Shown one piece after another: positions 5,562-5,903 of a stretch of DNA of 5,903 nucleotides. The translations under genes were made by a program, and so were the position numbers. Within the stretch, counting starts at the first letter, position 1, and every line of letters starts with the position of its first letter. Below the pieces are notes generated by a model. The model saw nothing but the letters and a program-made list of their open reading frames with translations. It did no database searches and was not told where the DNA came from. Origin of the DNA: CANLBN01 sp047638515 (GTDB taxonomy: Bacteria > Pseudomonadota > Gammaproteobacteria > Pseudomonadales > Cellvibrionaceae); assembly GCA_047638515.1 (NCBI GenBank), contig JBLIME010000167.1:1-5903 (forward strand). The letters run 5' to 3'.

Positions 5562-5903
5562 TTAGTCCCATGGAGCTTTAAAACCAGTTTCTGCACGTTT
5601 TATTTCTATTTCTTTTGGCTTATTCACACGTGCACTCACTCTTAATACTTGTCCAGAAAGAATTTGAGCTCCATCGATATGTCGTGCATAAGTAACTTTT
5701 GAATTAACTCTAGTAACTTGTACTTCTCCTACCTTTTTCTCTGTTTTACCCAATGACTCGCCAGTATAAGGATCAACAATTTTCTTACCCTCTTTAAAAA
5801 CGTCAAGTATCATCCCTTGGGTGAGAGAATTACCACCTGCGTTGAGAACAATTTGATCGCCACTAACATCGACAACTCTTATTGGGTAAATTCTTTGCAC
5901 TAA
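5562..5903 (-). CDS. Probable CsgG-family protein, C-terminal part (runs off the right edge)
   Basis: Only the last 114 codons are in the window. The frame stays open to base 5903, so the GTG at 5898-5900 is an internal valine codon rather than a proven start. Seen: Arg-Ile-Tyr-Pro-Ile-Arg-Val-Val opening a beta-rich domain, then Val-Leu-Asn-x-Gly-Gly (positions 18-23 counting from that GTG), Gly-Met-Ile-Leu-Asp-Val-Phe-Lys-Glu-Gly (29-38), Asp-Pro-Tyr-Thr-Gly-Glu-Ser-Leu-Gly (43-51), and Gly-Glu-Val-Gln-Val-Thr-Arg-Val (58-65). This pattern matches the C-terminal, FlgT-C-like domain I associate with marine gammaproteobacterial CsgG/HfaB-type proteins. CsgG relatives form outer-membrane channels or envelope assembly factors. 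The diagnostic CsgG domain would lie upstream, outside the window, so the family call is an inference. It might instead be another protein that shares this C-terminal domain. Confidence 0.55.
   Translation of the reverse strand, partial: LVQRIYPIRVVDVSGDQIVLNAGGNSLTQGMILDVFKEGKKIVDPYTGESLGKTEKKVGEVQVTRVNSKVTYARHIDGAQILSGQVLRVSARVNKPKEIEIKRAETGFKAPWD

Overview
The window looks like chromosomal DNA from a marine-type gammaproteobacterium. The main evidence is a complete type-A RNase P RNA very close to the Escherichia coli molecule, a RarD-type EamA transporter, a DUF3833 lipoprotein and a TraB/GumN protein. Base composition is moderate to AT-rich. The genus cannot be named from this sequence. 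The serC gene is of the alphaproteobacterial/Methanosarcina subfamily rather than the E. coli type, so it is either an old horizontal acquisition or the native form in this lineage.

Layout, left to right. Bases 1-285 are non-coding as far as can be seen, with a weak hairpin plus T-run (96-120) and a weak promoter candidate. Two envelope genes follow on the + strand, 23 nt apart and probably co-transcribed: a DUF3833 lipoprotein (286-867) and an exported TraB/GumN protein (891-1778). A 281-nt AT-rich spacer with short degenerate repeats precedes serC (2060-3199), and rarD (3300-4220) follows 100 nt later. The 360-nt gap between rarD and the RNase P RNA carries no gene. It does hold an array of about ten degenerate 14-bp units (4242-4379), a terminator-like hairpin oriented for the - strand (4389-4415) and a long hairpin (4454-4500).

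rnpB occupies about 4581-4990 on the + strand. It has its P1 closing helix, the GGU loop that binds the tRNA CCA end, a GNRA-capped P18 and a strong intrinsic terminator (4996-5024). Every protein-length reading frame over rnpB is spurious. Beyond it, two - strand genes converge on rnpB: the 3' end of a probable CsgG-family gene running off the right edge, and 23 nt downstream of it a small secreted protein rich in Cys and His, with no recognised function.

Functionally the window is mixed: two envelope proteins, one serine/PLP biosynthesis enzyme, one inner-membrane transporter, one essential RNA and one probable secretion or envelope operon. No defence system, mobile element, CRISPR array or tRNA was seen. 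The points most worth a second look are the 14-bp array and hairpins upstream of rnpB, the CsgG-like/small-Cys-protein pair, and the phylogenetic type of SerC.
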